Assembly: GCA_051883415.1 (NCBI GenBank)
Contig: JBJETR010000042.1
Span: 1 to 43,527 of the forward strand
Length of the DNA: 43,527 nt
Source of the DNA: HGM11368 sp051883415
GTDB lineage: Bacteria > Bacillota > Clostridia > Christensenellales > UBA3700
Direction: 5' to 3'
Below are positions 1 through 8,376 of this stretch, in pieces; positions within the stretch are counted from its first letter, which is position 1; each line of letters opens with the position of its first letter. The position numbers and the translations under genes are program-made. The notes beneath the pieces were generated by a model. It was given only the letters and a program-made list of their open reading frames with translations. It searched no databases and was not told the origin of the DNA.

Positions 1-118
1 TCTGCAAAGCAAAAGGCACTGCAATAAGACAGCACACCACGAACAAGATGAGCAGTACGAGAAATACCTTTAGTCCTTTGCGAGGTTTTTTGCCTTCGAC
101 TTGCTTTTGTTTTACCAT
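1..118 (-). CDS. Partial gene: N-terminus of an unknown single-pass or multi-pass membrane protein
   Basis: Reading the minus strand from an ATG at 118-116 gives about 39 residues with no stop before the window edge. The first 16 residues are strongly basic (many Lys, Arg and Gln). They are followed by a hydrophobic stretch (VFLVLLILFVVCCLIAVPFA), which would be a signal anchor or the first membrane segment. The start sits 8 bases behind a TATAAT box with no ribosome binding site between them, so the message is leaderless or nearly so. The rest of the gene lies outside the window and the family cannot be named. Confidence 0.6.
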   Translation of the reverse strand, partial: MVKQKQVEGKKPRKGLKVFLVLLILFVVCCLIAVPFALQ

Positions 119-126
119 ACTTTTTT

Positions 127-155
127 ATTATACTACTTGACGAGAGTTTAGTCAA
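127..155 (-). promoter_or_regulatory. SigA-type promoter for the minus-strand membrane protein
   Basis: On the minus strand, TTGACT (155-150) and TATAAT (132-127) are separated by 17 bases. The expected transcription start falls at or just before the ATG at 118. Confidence 0.6.
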
Positions 156-200
156 CTTTCGACAATGATTGCACCTACTGTGCTTGTTTTTCCAAATCTA

Positions 201-229
201 TTGTAAATCAAAGTCAAAAATGATATACT
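201..229 (+). promoter_or_regulatory. Promoter of the apbE gene (leaderless)
   Basis: TTGTAA (201-206), a 17-base spacer and TATACT (224-229). Only six bases separate the -10 box from the GTG at 236, so the transcript should begin at the start codon. Confidence 0.6.
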
Positions 230-235
230 ATCGTT

Positions 236-1420
236 GTGAAAAAGTATGTTGTTATAATAACTATATTATTGATTGCGTCGATGCTTATCGGCGTAGGTTG
301 CACTACTAAGCTGACCACGCCCGACGGCGAAGATTACACCTACTATCGACAAAAATCTTATACAAGTATCGAGTTTTTCGGCACCGCGACTTATCTTGTG
401 CTTGCAGGCAATACCCGAGATAATCAAGTCGTAGAATTGATGGATACGACTTGGAACAAGGTCAAAGAAGCTCTGAGAGAGATAGACGAGGCTATCAGCG
501 AGAGCGTAAGCGGCTCGGACGTTGACAGGTTCAATCGTGCCGAGGCGGGAGAGAGAGTCGAGGTGAGCAAACACACCTACGATATAGTGTCTTTGTGCAA
601 GAGTATCAAAGCCACAACGGGCGGCAAGTTTGATCCCACTACGGCTAGACTCGTAGACCTTTGGGGTTTTTCTCCTCGTTTTGTCGGCAATTATCAACCT
701 ACTGAAGCATACGATAGAGCAGACTACAAGCACACTTTGCCCGACGATAGATACGTCGAAGCCTTCAATTCGTTGGTGGGAGTGGACAAGGTGGAATTAG
801 TGCAACAAGATGATAGATATTATCTTGTCAAACCAACCGATACCGTCATCGTGGACGACGTCCAATATACCGTCACGCTCTCTTTAGGAGGGATAGGCAA
901 GGGCTACGCATGCGATATCGCCTACAAGATAATCAAAGAGAGTGGTTTCAACTTTGGCTACGTCAACGTGGGCACTAGTTCGCTATCACTTCTCAAGTCG
1001 ACAAAACCCGTCTACGAAGACAATTCGTTGGCTTGGCGTGTGGGCGTTGTCAATCCTAGGGGAGAGGGCAATTATCTCAGTGTTAAGGCTTGCGACCAAG
1101 GCTTTTCCACCAGCGGTGACTACGAGAGATTTTACGAGATAGACGGCAAGAGATATTGTCACATAATAGGCGAGGACGGCTATCCTATAGACGGCGGAAT
1201 TATCACTGCCAGCGTGGTAGGAGAGAGCTCCGCCGTATGCGACGCCCTCAGCACCGCAATATGCTGTATGAGCGTGAATGAGGCAATGGAATTTGTCCAA
1301 GGCTTGGATTACAACGCCTATTTCGTATTCGAGCAAGGTGGCAAATATCGGGTATATAGCAACAGTCCCGACACAATGACAATCAACGGCGGAGATTTCG
1401 TCTTTTATGAACAAGATTGA
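236..1420 (+). CDS. apbE: FAD:protein FMN transferase, ApbE family lipoprotein
   Basis: ApbE enzymes use FAD to attach FMN covalently to a threonine in S(T/S)GAT motifs of Rnf/Nqr subunits outside the membrane. The protein (394 aa) starts with a lipoprotein-like signal: hydrophobic residues 4-18, then IGVGC with Cys22 as the likely lipidated residue. The lipobox is not canonical at -3. Family landmarks are LGGIGKGYACD in the middle and the C-terminal DALSTA motif. The two expected substrates, RnfD and RnfG, are encoded on the minus strand at 10503-12136. Initiation is at GTG 236, six bases after the -10 box and with no ribosome binding site. The next gene overlaps by 14 bases. Confidence 0.9.
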   Translation: MKKYVVIITILLIASMLIGVGCTTKLTTPDGEDYTYYRQKSYTSIEFFGTATYLVLAGNTRDNQVVELMDTTWNKVKEALREIDEAISESVSGSDVDRFNRAEAGERVEVSKHTYDIVSLCKSIKATTGGKFDPTTARLVDLWGFSPRFVGNYQPTEAYDRADYKHTLPDDRYVEAFNSLVGVDKVELVQQDDRYYLVKPTDTVIVDDVQYTVTLSLGGIGKGYACDIAYKIIKESGFNFGYVNVGTSSLSLLKSTKPVYEDNSLAWRVGVVNPRGEGNYLSVKACDQGFSTSGDYERFYEIDGKRYCHIIGEDGYPIDGGIITASVVGESSAVCDALSTAICCMSVNEAMEFVQGLDYNAYFVFEQGGKYRVYSNSPDTMTINGGDFVFYEQD

Positions 1421-1877
1421 TAAGTTAGACAAAATCAAAAATATCAAGCCTTTCCGTCCTGCCGACGTGATAGTATATATCGTGTTGGTAGCTTTGATTG
1501 TCGCTCTATTGCTAATTTTTTGTTTGCCTAGGCAAGATAGCAGTCTTAGAGGCGTTGAGGTCACTCTCAAGGGAGAGGTCGTAGCCGAGTATTATTTTGA
1601 TGACGATAGTTTGGTCACAGCCGCTGCCGTAGATAGTCGCCGAGAGGGTGACAAGTACTACTTGACTGTCAATTCCCAATCGGGTGGCTACAACGTTGTT
1701 GTCATAGACGTCACGGAGCGAAAGGTGTGGGTTAAGGAGGCAGACTGTTCTTCCTCAGCCGAGTGTACGCACATGGATGGCATAACCGAGGCGGGAGATA
1801 GTATAATATGTGTTCCGCACGCTCTCGTTGTGCTGGGAGTGGGAGAAGGAGAGGTCCGAGAGCCTATTTCCGGTTGA
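1407..1877 (+). CDS. NusG domain II-containing protein
   Basis: A 156-aa protein with one membrane segment (about residues 22-41) followed by an extracytoplasmic domain of roughly 115 residues. The GGYNVVVIDV strand, a Cys-containing centre (ADCSSSAEC) and the C-terminal GDSIICVPHALVV strand match the NusG_II family. That family regularly sits beside ApbE, Gx and Rnf genes in Clostridia. It is not the transcription factor NusG, and its biochemical role is unknown. It overlaps apbE by 14 bases, so translation is probably coupled. The link to Rnf rests on the gene neighbourhood. Confidence 0.8.
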   Translation: MNKIDKLDKIKNIKPFRPADVIVYIVLVALIVALLLIFCLPRQDSSLRGVEVTLKGEVVAEYYFDDDSLVTAAAVDSRREGDKYYLTVNSQSGGYNVVVIDVTERKVWVKEADCSSSAECTHMDGITEAGDSIICVPHALVVLGVGEGEVREPISG

Positions 1878-1929
1878 TTGTCAATATGGAGAGAGGGATT
1901 TATTGACGACGTCCGCAATTATTTGCATA

Positions 1930-1958
1930 TTGACAAAGCAAAAGATAGGTAGTATTAT
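1930..1958 (+). promoter_or_regulatory. Promoter of the first Sel1 gene
   Basis: TTGACA (1930-1935), a 17-base spacer and TATTAT (1953-1958). A purine-rich ribosome binding site (GTAGGGGGG) follows just before the ATG at 1983. Confidence 0.5.
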
Positions 1959-1982
1959 TTTGATAGTATAGTAGGGGGGAAT

Positions 1983-2615
1983 ATGGATAACAAAATATCA
2001 AAAGAGGTAGCACAATATATCAGACTAGCCGAGCAAGGCGACGCTATTGCTCAATATAATCTTGCCTGGAGTTATTATAGTGGCGAGGGCATAGGTCAAG
2101 ATTATGCCAAGGCGGTATATTGGTATTCAAAATCCGCCGAGCAAGGCGACAGCGAAGCTCAGTCAGCGCTTGGCAGTTGTTATCTACACGGAATAGGCGT
2201 AGTCTCCGACTTTGCCAAGGCGATAGAGTATTTTACCAAATCAGCTAAGCAAGGCAACGTAGACGCTCAACTAAAGCTTGCTACCTGTTACATCAATGAT
2301 GAAGACTATGACATGGCGGCGCATTGGTGGTATGAGGCTGCTAAATCGGGGGACTCCGACGGACAGTACAATCTTGCTTGTTGCTACGCTATGGGGCAAG
2401 GTGTAACACAAGACAAAGCCAAATCGATATATTGGTGCACTAAGTCGGCAGAGCAAGGCAATGATTGTGCGCAGTTCGTGCTCGGTTATAGCTATTACAC
2501 GGGAGACGGCGTTGTCCGCGATAGTTATAAGGCAAGATATTGGTGGAGAAAATCGGCAGCTCAAGGCAACGAGCAAGCCGCAGATGCTTTAGCTAAGTAT
2601 TTTATCGAGGAATAA
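1983..2615 (+). CDS. Sel1-repeat (TPR-like) protein
   Basis: A 210-aa protein built from about five 36-residue Sel1 repeats (residues about 17-192). The repeats follow the pattern QGD.xAQYNLaxxYYxGxGvxqDyxKAxYWYxKSAe, and the protein ends with a short cap (ALAKYF). There is no signal peptide or membrane segment, so it is probably cytoplasmic. Sel1 repeats form alpha-solenoids that hold protein partners. The cap resembles those of the Sel1 proteins at 2948 and 3738 (YWW.KSA.QG.e.A...LA), so the three are paralogues. The third repeat is shortened by about four residues. Function unknown. Confidence 0.85.
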   Translation: MDNKISKEVAQYIRLAEQGDAIAQYNLAWSYYSGEGIGQDYAKAVYWYSKSAEQGDSEAQSALGSCYLHGIGVVSDFAKAIEYFTKSAKQGNVDAQLKLATCYINDEDYDMAAHWWYEAAKSGDSDGQYNLACCYAMGQGVTQDKAKSIYWCTKSAEQGNDCAQFVLGYSYYTGDGVVRDSYKARYWWRKSAAQGNEQAADALAKYFIEE

Positions 2616-2635
2616 ACTAATAATTTTCAGCTAAC

Positions 2636-2663
2636 CGCCTGCAATCGAGCAGGCGATTTTTTT
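2636..2663 (+). terminator. Intrinsic terminator after the first Sel1 gene
   Basis: CGCCTGC and GCAGGCG arms (2636-2642 and 2649-2655) around AATCGA, followed by a run of seven T. The same hairpin sequence recurs at 3642-3669. Confidence 0.85.
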
Positions 2664-2664
2664 A

Positions 2665-2693
2665 TTGACAAAATAATAACCATAAGATTCAAT
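2665..2693 (+). promoter_or_regulatory. Decayed copy of the Sel1 promoter cassette
   Basis: TTGACA at 2665-2670 is followed by the same 14 bases (AAATAATAACCATA) as the promoter at 3671. The -10 position reads TTCAAT instead of TATAAT. It precedes the Sel1 gene remnant at 2738. The gap 2616-2947 (332 bases) otherwise holds only the terminator, this cassette, the remnant and an A/T-rich inverted repeat near 2865-2890. Confidence 0.45.
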
Positions 2694-2737
2694 CTCTATA
2701 AAGCAAATAATGTGAAATAACACATGATACCCAACAC

Positions 2738-2842
2738 GATTTGACTAATGAGGTAGAAGAGTATATCACGTATGTCAATAAGTCAAATTACTTGCAAAAT
2801 TCAAGTTGGAAATTATTGCTAATCAATATTATAACTAATTAG
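2738..2842 (+). pseudogene. Remnant of a Sel1-gene N-terminus
   Basis: From 2738 the frame reads DLTNEVEEYITYVNK and continues to a TAG at 2840-2842. The intact gene at 3738 has DLANDIEEYTEYANQ near its start, and the DNA upstream (TGATAC...AA.AC) also lines up. The remnant has no usable start, loses the repeat pattern after about 15 residues, and lies behind a decayed copy of the 3671 promoter. It is most simply a fourth Sel1 copy that has decayed. Similarity was judged by eye. Confidence 0.6.
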
Positions 2843-2895
2843 CAACAAGAGTGTTTTTCAGTCGCAAAAAAACTATGAGTTTTTTGCTTTATATA

Positions 2896-2924
2896 TTGAC
2901 AATGCAATAACTATATGATATATT
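2896..2924 (+). promoter_or_regulatory. Promoter of the zinc-ribbon Sel1 gene
   Basis: TTGACA (2896-2901), 17 bases and TATATT (2919-2924). The spacer shares AATAACyATAT with the 3671 promoter. Confidence 0.6.
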
Positions 2925-2947
2925 ATAAAAGTAATAGGAGAAATAAT

Positions 2948-3628
2948 ATGCAAAATTGTAAAAATTGTGGAATGCAAATAGATACGGATATCAAGGTGTG
3001 TCCTAATTGTGGGGTAGAGCTTGACGCTCTTCCACCGAAAGTTCAACAAGCAAAAGATATTGCTATAGAGGCTAATCGTTTGTGGCATTCAAATAATAGG
3101 CAAGAAGCCTACAAATTATGTCAAGAAGCTCTGCAACTCGATAGCGAGAACAAAACTGCTCTATACCTTCTTGCTTTTTGCTACATAGAGGGAGTTTGTG
3201 TAGAGCAAGACTATGAACATGCGCTATTTTTGATAAATAGAGTTGCCAATGCGGGAAGAAAAAGAGCTAAGAATATTATTAAATGCTACAACGAAATAGG
3301 CGATGCTATTTGGCAAGTATATAAATGCGGTCGAGCATACTTTTTTTCGGCGATAGAGCAAGGTCACCTTATTGCACAAGACATTTTAGGTCTTATGTAC
3401 GAAAAGGGAGAGGATATCGAACAAGACAAAGCCATGGCTTTTTATTGGTTTAACAAATCGGCAGAGCGGGGCTATGCTCCCGCTCAATACTCTCTCGGGT
3501 GTTGCTATAATAATGGTGAGGGAGTTGCGAAAGACTTAGAAAAGGCAAAATATTGGTGGCAAAAGTCGGCATCGCAAGGCTACGAAGATGCGAAAAATGA
3601 TTTAGCTAAGCATTTTGGACAAAATTAG
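2948..3628 (+). CDS. Zinc-ribbon plus Sel1-repeat protein
   Basis: A 226-aa protein. The start at 2948 is chosen over the upstream in-frame ATG (2915) because AGGAG lies at a proper distance before it and the promoter overlaps the longer start. Residues 4-25 form a zinc ribbon (CKNCG...CPNCG). A TPR-like stretch with a 'LY.LAFCYIEGV' repeat follows, then two clear Sel1 repeats and the shared cap YWW.KSASQG...LAKHF. There is no signal peptide or membrane helix, so a cytoplasmic scaffold is likely. The partner is unknown. The gene lies between repeated terminator/promoter cassettes, consistent with expansion by duplication. Confidence 0.8.
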   Translation: MQNCKNCGMQIDTDIKVCPNCGVELDALPPKVQQAKDIAIEANRLWHSNNRQEAYKLCQEALQLDSENKTALYLLAFCYIEGVCVEQDYEHALFLINRVANAGRKRAKNIIKCYNEIGDAIWQVYKCGRAYFFSAIEQGHLIAQDILGLMYEKGEDIEQDKAMAFYWFNKSAERGYAPAQYSLGCCYNNGEGVAKDLEKAKYWWQKSASQGYEDAKNDLAKHFGQN

Positions 3629-3641
3629 AGTATTAAGTAAT

Positions 3642-3669
3642 CGCCTGCAATCGAGCAGGCGATTTTTTT
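3642..3669 (+). terminator. Intrinsic terminator, second copy
   Basis: Same CGCCTGC/GCAGGCG stem, AATCGA loop and seven-T run as at 2636-2663. Confidence 0.85.
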
Positions 3670-3670
3670 A

Positions 3671-3699
3671 TTGACAAAATAATAACCATATAGTATAAT
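3671..3699 (+). promoter_or_regulatory. Consensus promoter of the large Sel1 gene
   Basis: TTGACA (3671-3676), a 17-base spacer and TATAAT (3694-3699), one base after the terminator. The terminator and promoter together form a cassette also present at 2636-2693. Confidence 0.75.
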
Positions 3700-3737
3700 A
3701 ATCATGCGAGTGTATATTAGTTATAAGGAGCAACGAC

Positions 3738-5126
3738 ATGGACGATCAAACTTTGATACAAGACCTAGCCAATGATATAGAAGAGTATACCGAGTATGCC
3801 AATCAAGGCAATGCTATGGCTCAATACAATCTGGGGCTTTGTTATGATAGCGGAGACGGTGTCAAGGAAGACCTTGTCAAAGCGGTAGAGTGGTATAGCA
3901 AGTCTGCTGACAACGGATTTGTGCCGGCTTTTTATGCCTTAGCCGTGTGCTATGAGTATGGACGAGGCGTGGAAGAGGATATGTCCGAAGCCGTCAAGTA
4001 CTACACAGAGGCTGCCAATAGGGGGTATTTATCCGCTCAATTTAAGCTTGCTTGGTGTTATAAATGGGGAGCCGGTGTTTACGAAAACTATGCAACGGCG
4101 AGTTATTGGTTGGATAAGGCAGCAAGCCGTGGACACGAACTAGCGCAACGTGGCTTTGATGCTCTTGATGATTATGAATTCGGAGGTTGGGCAGAATACA
4201 GTTTTGCTATATATTGGTTTACTAAGTATGCCGAGCAAGGAGATGCCGAGGCACAAAACAATCTGGCGTGGTGTTATTATTATGGCGAAAATATCGAGCA
4301 AGACTACGACAAGGCTATATATTGGTACACCAAGTCAGCCGAGGGAGGCTTTGCGCAAGCTCAATATGAGCTCGCTTGTTGTTATGACAGGGGTGTAGGC
4401 GTAGAGCGTGACTATACCAAGGCTGTATATTGGTACACCAAGATAGTCGACAACGGACCTGACCAAGAGTATAGCCAACTCGATGATAGTCATGAGGCAG
4501 AGCTGTACTATGAAGAGCCGGGCGAAAAAGTATATGCACGAGCACTACTCAAACTTGGCGAATCTTACAAGATGGGGCGAGGCGTAGAGCAAAACTACGT
4601 CAAAGCGGTAGAAATGTTCGGCATGTCCGCAGAGCAAGGCAATGCAAGGGCGCAATTCGAACTTGCACAGTGCTATTTCAACGGCAACGGTGTGGACGTG
4701 GACAACGCCAAAGCAACGCAATATATCACTATGGCAGCGGAGCAAGGATACGTTCACGCACAAGTTATGCTCGGTGCGCGATATAGGTTTGGTCGAGGGG
4801 TAGAGCAAGACTACGAAAATGCGATATATTGGCTCACCAAGGCAGCCGAGGCGGGATCTACCACGGCACAATGCGAGCTTGGTCTATTTTATCATTTCGA
4901 GACGGTAGAACGCAAAGACTACGACAAAGAGGTTTATTGGTTTACCAAAGCCGCCAAGGGCGGAGACGCTCAAGCACAATATCAACTCGGGGAATGTTAT
5001 TACAACGGCTACGGCGTTGACAAGAACGTTGACATAGCGAAGTATTGGTGGACAAGGTCAGCCGAGCAAGGCAATTGGGAAGCCGAGCAAGCATTGCAAG
5101 ATTTAGATAACAAGGATGCCAATTGA
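3738..5126 (+). CDS. Large Sel1-repeat protein
   Basis: A 462-aa protein made almost entirely of Sel1 repeats (about ten 36-residue units from residue 20). Repeated blocks read AQYNLGLCYDSGDGV and AIYWYTKSAEGG. Two insertions interrupt the array, near residues 140-160 and in the acidic Tyr-rich segment around 240-265. It begins MDDQ after AAGGAG. No signal peptide or membrane segment is visible. As an alpha-solenoid it probably serves as a cytoplasmic protein-binding scaffold; no enzymatic domain is seen. It shares its N-terminal motif with the remnant at 2738 and its C-terminal cap with the two smaller Sel1 proteins. Confidence 0.85.
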   Translation: MDDQTLIQDLANDIEEYTEYANQGNAMAQYNLGLCYDSGDGVKEDLVKAVEWYSKSADNGFVPAFYALAVCYEYGRGVEEDMSEAVKYYTEAANRGYLSAQFKLAWCYKWGAGVYENYATASYWLDKAASRGHELAQRGFDALDDYEFGGWAEYSFAIYWFTKYAEQGDAEAQNNLAWCYYYGENIEQDYDKAIYWYTKSAEGGFAQAQYELACCYDRGVGVERDYTKAVYWYTKIVDNGPDQEYSQLDDSHEAELYYEEPGEKVYARALLKLGESYKMGRGVEQNYVKAVEMFGMSAEQGNARAQFELAQCYFNGNGVDVDNAKATQYITMAAEQGYVHAQVMLGARYRFGRGVEQDYENAIYWLTKAAEAGSTTAQCELGLFYHFETVERKDYDKEVYWFTKAAKGGDAQAQYQLGECYYNGYGVDKNVDIAKYWWTRSAEQGNWEAEQALQDLDNKDAN

Positions 5127-5233
5127 CAATGCAACAATCAACCAAGAAGAATTGATATAACCCATTTATCATATATGATTTTGGATTATAGCTGTACCTA
5201 CAACGTAGGGAAACAAAAACGCAGGGGGTAATT

Positions 5234-6391
5234 ATGTACGATAATAACGAAGAAAAAATCAGCAAGAAGGCTAGCGAAAAAGCACCTGACCAAGGCAATA
5301 TCCCTGATAAGTTGCCTTGCTTTCTTAAAAGCACGAAGACAAAGCTAGCCAAAGCACAATTAGAGCAATCTAAACTGCAGTTGCAATACGTACTGTACCA
5401 AAACGTACAATTAGTCCGTGTAAGTAACGTAAATAACACAAGCGGAAAGGTTTGCTTGGACATCTATGAGCCGAGAGAGTTCGAAATCAACGGAACAGAG
5501 CTGACAAAATATAAAGGAAAAAGTAAGAAAGTAGTCATACCATACGGTGTGACAAGTATAGGAAAGAAGGCGTTTTCTAACTGCAGCAGCTTGACAAACA
5601 TTATCATATCCGACAGTGTTACGAGTATAGGATATTGGGCATTCTCCGATTGCGTTAACCTAAAGAGCATAATCATACCTGACAGTGTGACTAGTATAGG
5701 GAGTGGTGTATTCTATAATTGCAATAGCCTAACTAGCATAACCATACCTGACAGTGTGACGAGTATAGAGTGGGGTGCATTCTCTGATTGCAGTAGCCTA
5801 ACTAGCATAACCATACCTGACAGTGTGACGAGTATAGATGAGGAAGCATTCTTTGGTTGCAGTAGTCTGACAAGCATAACAATACCTAACAGTGTGACGA
5901 GTATAGGTGCGTGGGCATTCGATGGTACTGCTTGGTATAATAACCAATCGGATGGTTTGGTCTATGCAGGTAAAGTGGCGTATAAATACAAAGGAACAAT
6001 GCCTGACAATACTTCAATAGTTATCAAAGAGGGGACTTCGGGTATAGCAGGTTATGCATTTGGCGGGTGCTCTAACCTGACAAGCATAACGATACCTAAC
6101 AGTGTGACGCATTTAGAAAATGGAGCATTCTCTCAATGCAGTAGCCTAACAAGTATAAACATACCGGACGGTGTGACGAGTATAGGAAAATTTGCATTCA
6201 GCGATTGCAGTAGTATGACAAGCATAACGATACCTAACAGTGTGACGAGTATAGGAGTATGTGCATTCTCTAATTGCATTAACCTAGAATGTATCATATT
6301 CCAAGGCACCAAAGCCCAGTGGAATGCGATTACTAAAGGAACTAAATGGAAGTCGGGTGCAGGTAAATTTGTTGTCCAATATACCGAGTAA
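5234..6391 (+). CDS. BspA-type leucine-rich repeat protein
   Basis: A 385-aa protein. Residues about 35-60 form a short Lys/Gln-rich coiled coil (KAQLEQSKLQLQ). From about residue 75 come 23-residue BspA/LRR_5 repeats of the form LTSITIPDSVTSIGxxAFxxCSS. An interruption (GTAWYNNQSDGLVYAGK) is typical of the family. The end cap reads FQGTKAQWNAI. No signal peptide is seen, unlike classical surface BspA proteins, so it may stay in the cytoplasm. The leader before the ATG (ACGCAGGGGGTAA) is almost identical to that of the next gene, which suggests joint regulation or duplication. Several repeats are nearly identical as DNA. Confidence 0.85.
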   Translation: MYDNNEEKISKKASEKAPDQGNIPDKLPCFLKSTKTKLAKAQLEQSKLQLQYVLYQNVQLVRVSNVNNTSGKVCLDIYEPREFEINGTELTKYKGKSKKVVIPYGVTSIGKKAFSNCSSLTNIIISDSVTSIGYWAFSDCVNLKSIIIPDSVTSIGSGVFYNCNSLTSITIPDSVTSIEWGAFSDCSSLTSITIPDSVTSIDEEAFFGCSSLTSITIPNSVTSIGAWAFDGTAWYNNQSDGLVYAGKVAYKYKGTMPDNTSIVIKEGTSGIAGYAFGGCSNLTSITIPNSVTHLENGAFSQCSSLTSINIPDGVTSIGKFAFSDCSSMTSITIPNSVTSIGVCAFSNCINLECIIFQGTKAQWNAITKGTKWKSGAGKFVVQYTE

Positions 6392-6474
6392 CTCTTTCAA
6401 GAATAAGTAGTATTCTGAAATTTCAACACACCATAGAAAAATAATTATAATACAAAAACACGCAGGGGGTAAGT

Positions 6475-8289
6475 ATGGATAAAAATAAAGAAAACAAAGC
6501 GACAAGTAGCGAGATAGTAAGAGTAAGCAAATCTAACGTAGTCAACTCCCTTGACAAGAAGAAAGTAGGAACTAGCCCGGTTAACTCCCTTGACAAAAAT
6601 CAAGTTGCACCTAGCTCTGTTGACGACAAGGATAAAGAAATGGAAGCCTTGAAGGCGCAGCTAGCCAAGGCACAATTGGAGGTGCAACTTGCTCAAACGC
6701 AATTGGAGCAAGCTAAATTGCAGTCGCAACTAGCACAGTACCAAAAGGCAGAGCAAACTACTAAGAAAACTAGCGAAGAAAGCGAGAAAACACTTGTGAA
6801 GACAGAAAGACCTGCACAACAGCCGGTTACTTTGTCCAACTACGACAAGAATGAGTTTGAAATCAATGGAACAGAGCTGAAAGAATATATAGGAAGCAAA
6901 AAGGATGTAGTAATTCCATATGGAGTGACGAGTATAGGTGAGCGTGCATTCTATGATTGCAGTAGCCTAACAAGTGTAAATATTCCTAACGGCGTGACGA
7001 GTATAGGAGAGGGTGCATTCTATGGTTGCAAAAGTCTGACAAGCATAACCATTCCTGACAGTGTGAAGTGTATAGGCAATGCTGCATTCCGTAATTGCAG
7101 TAGCCTAAAAAGCATAACAATACCTAACAGTGTGACAAGTATAGGAGGATATAGTGCATTCCGTAATTGCAGTAGCCTAACAAGCATAACCATACCGGAC
7201 AGTGTGAAGCATATTGGATATTGGGCTTTTTGCGGATGCAGTAACCTGACAAGCATCATATTCCAAGGCACTAAAGCGCAGTGGAATGCGATTGCCGAAA
7301 GATCTGATTGGAAGGATAAAACCGCTGAATTTGTTGTCCAATGTGCAGATGGTACTATAAAAGAGCAAGAGAACAAGTCGAGCAGTGTAACGACAAGCCA
7401 AGCCGAAAAACAAGATAAGTCGTCTACGTCAAGTGACATAAATAAAAAAACTGTAAAGGTCACTTTGGACAACTACGACAAGAGTGAGTTTGAAATCTCG
7501 ATTTTCAAGACGTTGAAAAAATATAAAGGGGATAGGAGTTGTGTCATAATACCTGACGGCGTTAAAAAAATAGGAGACGGAGCATTTAAAAATAATAAGA
7601 ATATAAATAGCGTTATAATACCTAATAGTGTGACGAGTATAGGATGGGAGGCATTCTCTGGTTGCAGTAACTTGACATTTATTATTATACCTAACAGCGT
7701 GACGAGTATTTCTGGCTATGCTTTTGCTTCATGTAGTGGATTATTAAGTGTCAACATACCGAATGGAGTAGGATGGATAGGCTTAAATGCATTTTCTGGT
7801 TGTAGTAGCTTGACAAAGATATCTATACCAAATGAAGTAACAGAAATATGTGAGGGGACATTCTCAGGATGCCACAACTTGGAGTGTATAACTATTCCGG
7901 ATAGGGTGACAAAGATTGGTGCGAGGGCTTTTTCTGGTTGTCGTAAATTAACAAGTATAAAGATTCCTAATAATGTGACAAAGATTGGAGCAAGTGCTTT
8001 TTCTAATTGTATTAAACTAACAAGTATAATCATTCCTAATGGTGTGAAAAAGATTGAGTATAGAACTTTCTACAACTGTTATGGTCTTAATATCGTTTCT
8101 ATACCTAACAGTGTGACATTTTTGGGAGAAGAGTCTTTTTCAGAATGTCAAAAATTAAAAACAATTATATACAAGGGCACAAAATCTGATTGCTCACGTA
8201 TTGGAATAGTAAAAAATTGGGACGCATGTACAGGCAAATATACTATTCAATGTACCGACGGAAATATACAAAAACGCCCTTGGAATTGA
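6475..8289 (+). CDS. BspA-type leucine-rich repeat protein with two repeat blocks
   Basis: A 604-aa paralogue of the preceding gene. Residues about 55-100 form a long coiled coil (EALKAQLAKAQLEVQLAQ and onward). The first LRR_5 block (about 125-260) closes with FQGTKAQWNAI. A Ser/Lys/Gln linker follows, then a second block (about 330-585) closing with YKGTKSD. Both blocks begin with the same entry motif (NYDK.EFEI followed by LK.Y). The first block resembles the neighbouring gene at DNA level; the second is more diverged. There is no signal peptide or anchor. Ligand unknown. Confidence 0.85.
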   Translation: MDKNKENKATSSEIVRVSKSNVVNSLDKKKVGTSPVNSLDKNQVAPSSVDDKDKEMEALKAQLAKAQLEVQLAQTQLEQAKLQSQLAQYQKAEQTTKKTSEESEKTLVKTERPAQQPVTLSNYDKNEFEINGTELKEYIGSKKDVVIPYGVTSIGERAFYDCSSLTSVNIPNGVTSIGEGAFYGCKSLTSITIPDSVKCIGNAAFRNCSSLKSITIPNSVTSIGGYSAFRNCSSLTSITIPDSVKHIGYWAFCGCSNLTSIIFQGTKAQWNAIAERSDWKDKTAEFVVQCADGTIKEQENKSSSVTTSQAEKQDKSSTSSDINKKTVKVTLDNYDKSEFEISIFKTLKKYKGDRSCVIIPDGVKKIGDGAFKNNKNINSVIIPNSVTSIGWEAFSGCSNLTFIIIPNSVTSISGYAFASCSGLLSVNIPNGVGWIGLNAFSGCSSLTKISIPNEVTEICEGTFSGCHNLECITIPDRVTKIGARAFSGCRKLTSIKIPNNVTKIGASAFSNCIKLTSIIIPNGVKKIEYRTFYNCYGLNIVSIPNSVTFLGEESFSECQKLKTIIYKGTKSDCSRIGIVKNWDACTGKYTIQCTDGNIQKRPWN

Positions 8290-8325
8290 GAAAACATTTC
8301 TAAATAACACCACTCCCTTACAAAC

Positions 8326-8349
8326 AACGCCCGCAACTTGCGGGCGTTT
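8326..8349. terminator. Hairpin terminator between the convergent LRR and rnfB genes
   Basis: AACGCCCG and CGGGCGTT arms around CAACTTG, followed by T-rich sequence. It sits between genes converging from both sides and may serve both. Confidence 0.7.
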
Positions 8350-8376
8350 CTTGTATCATTCTCGTATACTATAATT

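Noticed and set aside
5600..7250. Regularly spaced near-identical DNA repeats resembling a CRISPR array
   Set aside because: The spacing is 69 bases, the 'spacers' are in frame and similar to each other, and translation gives 23-residue leucine-rich repeats.
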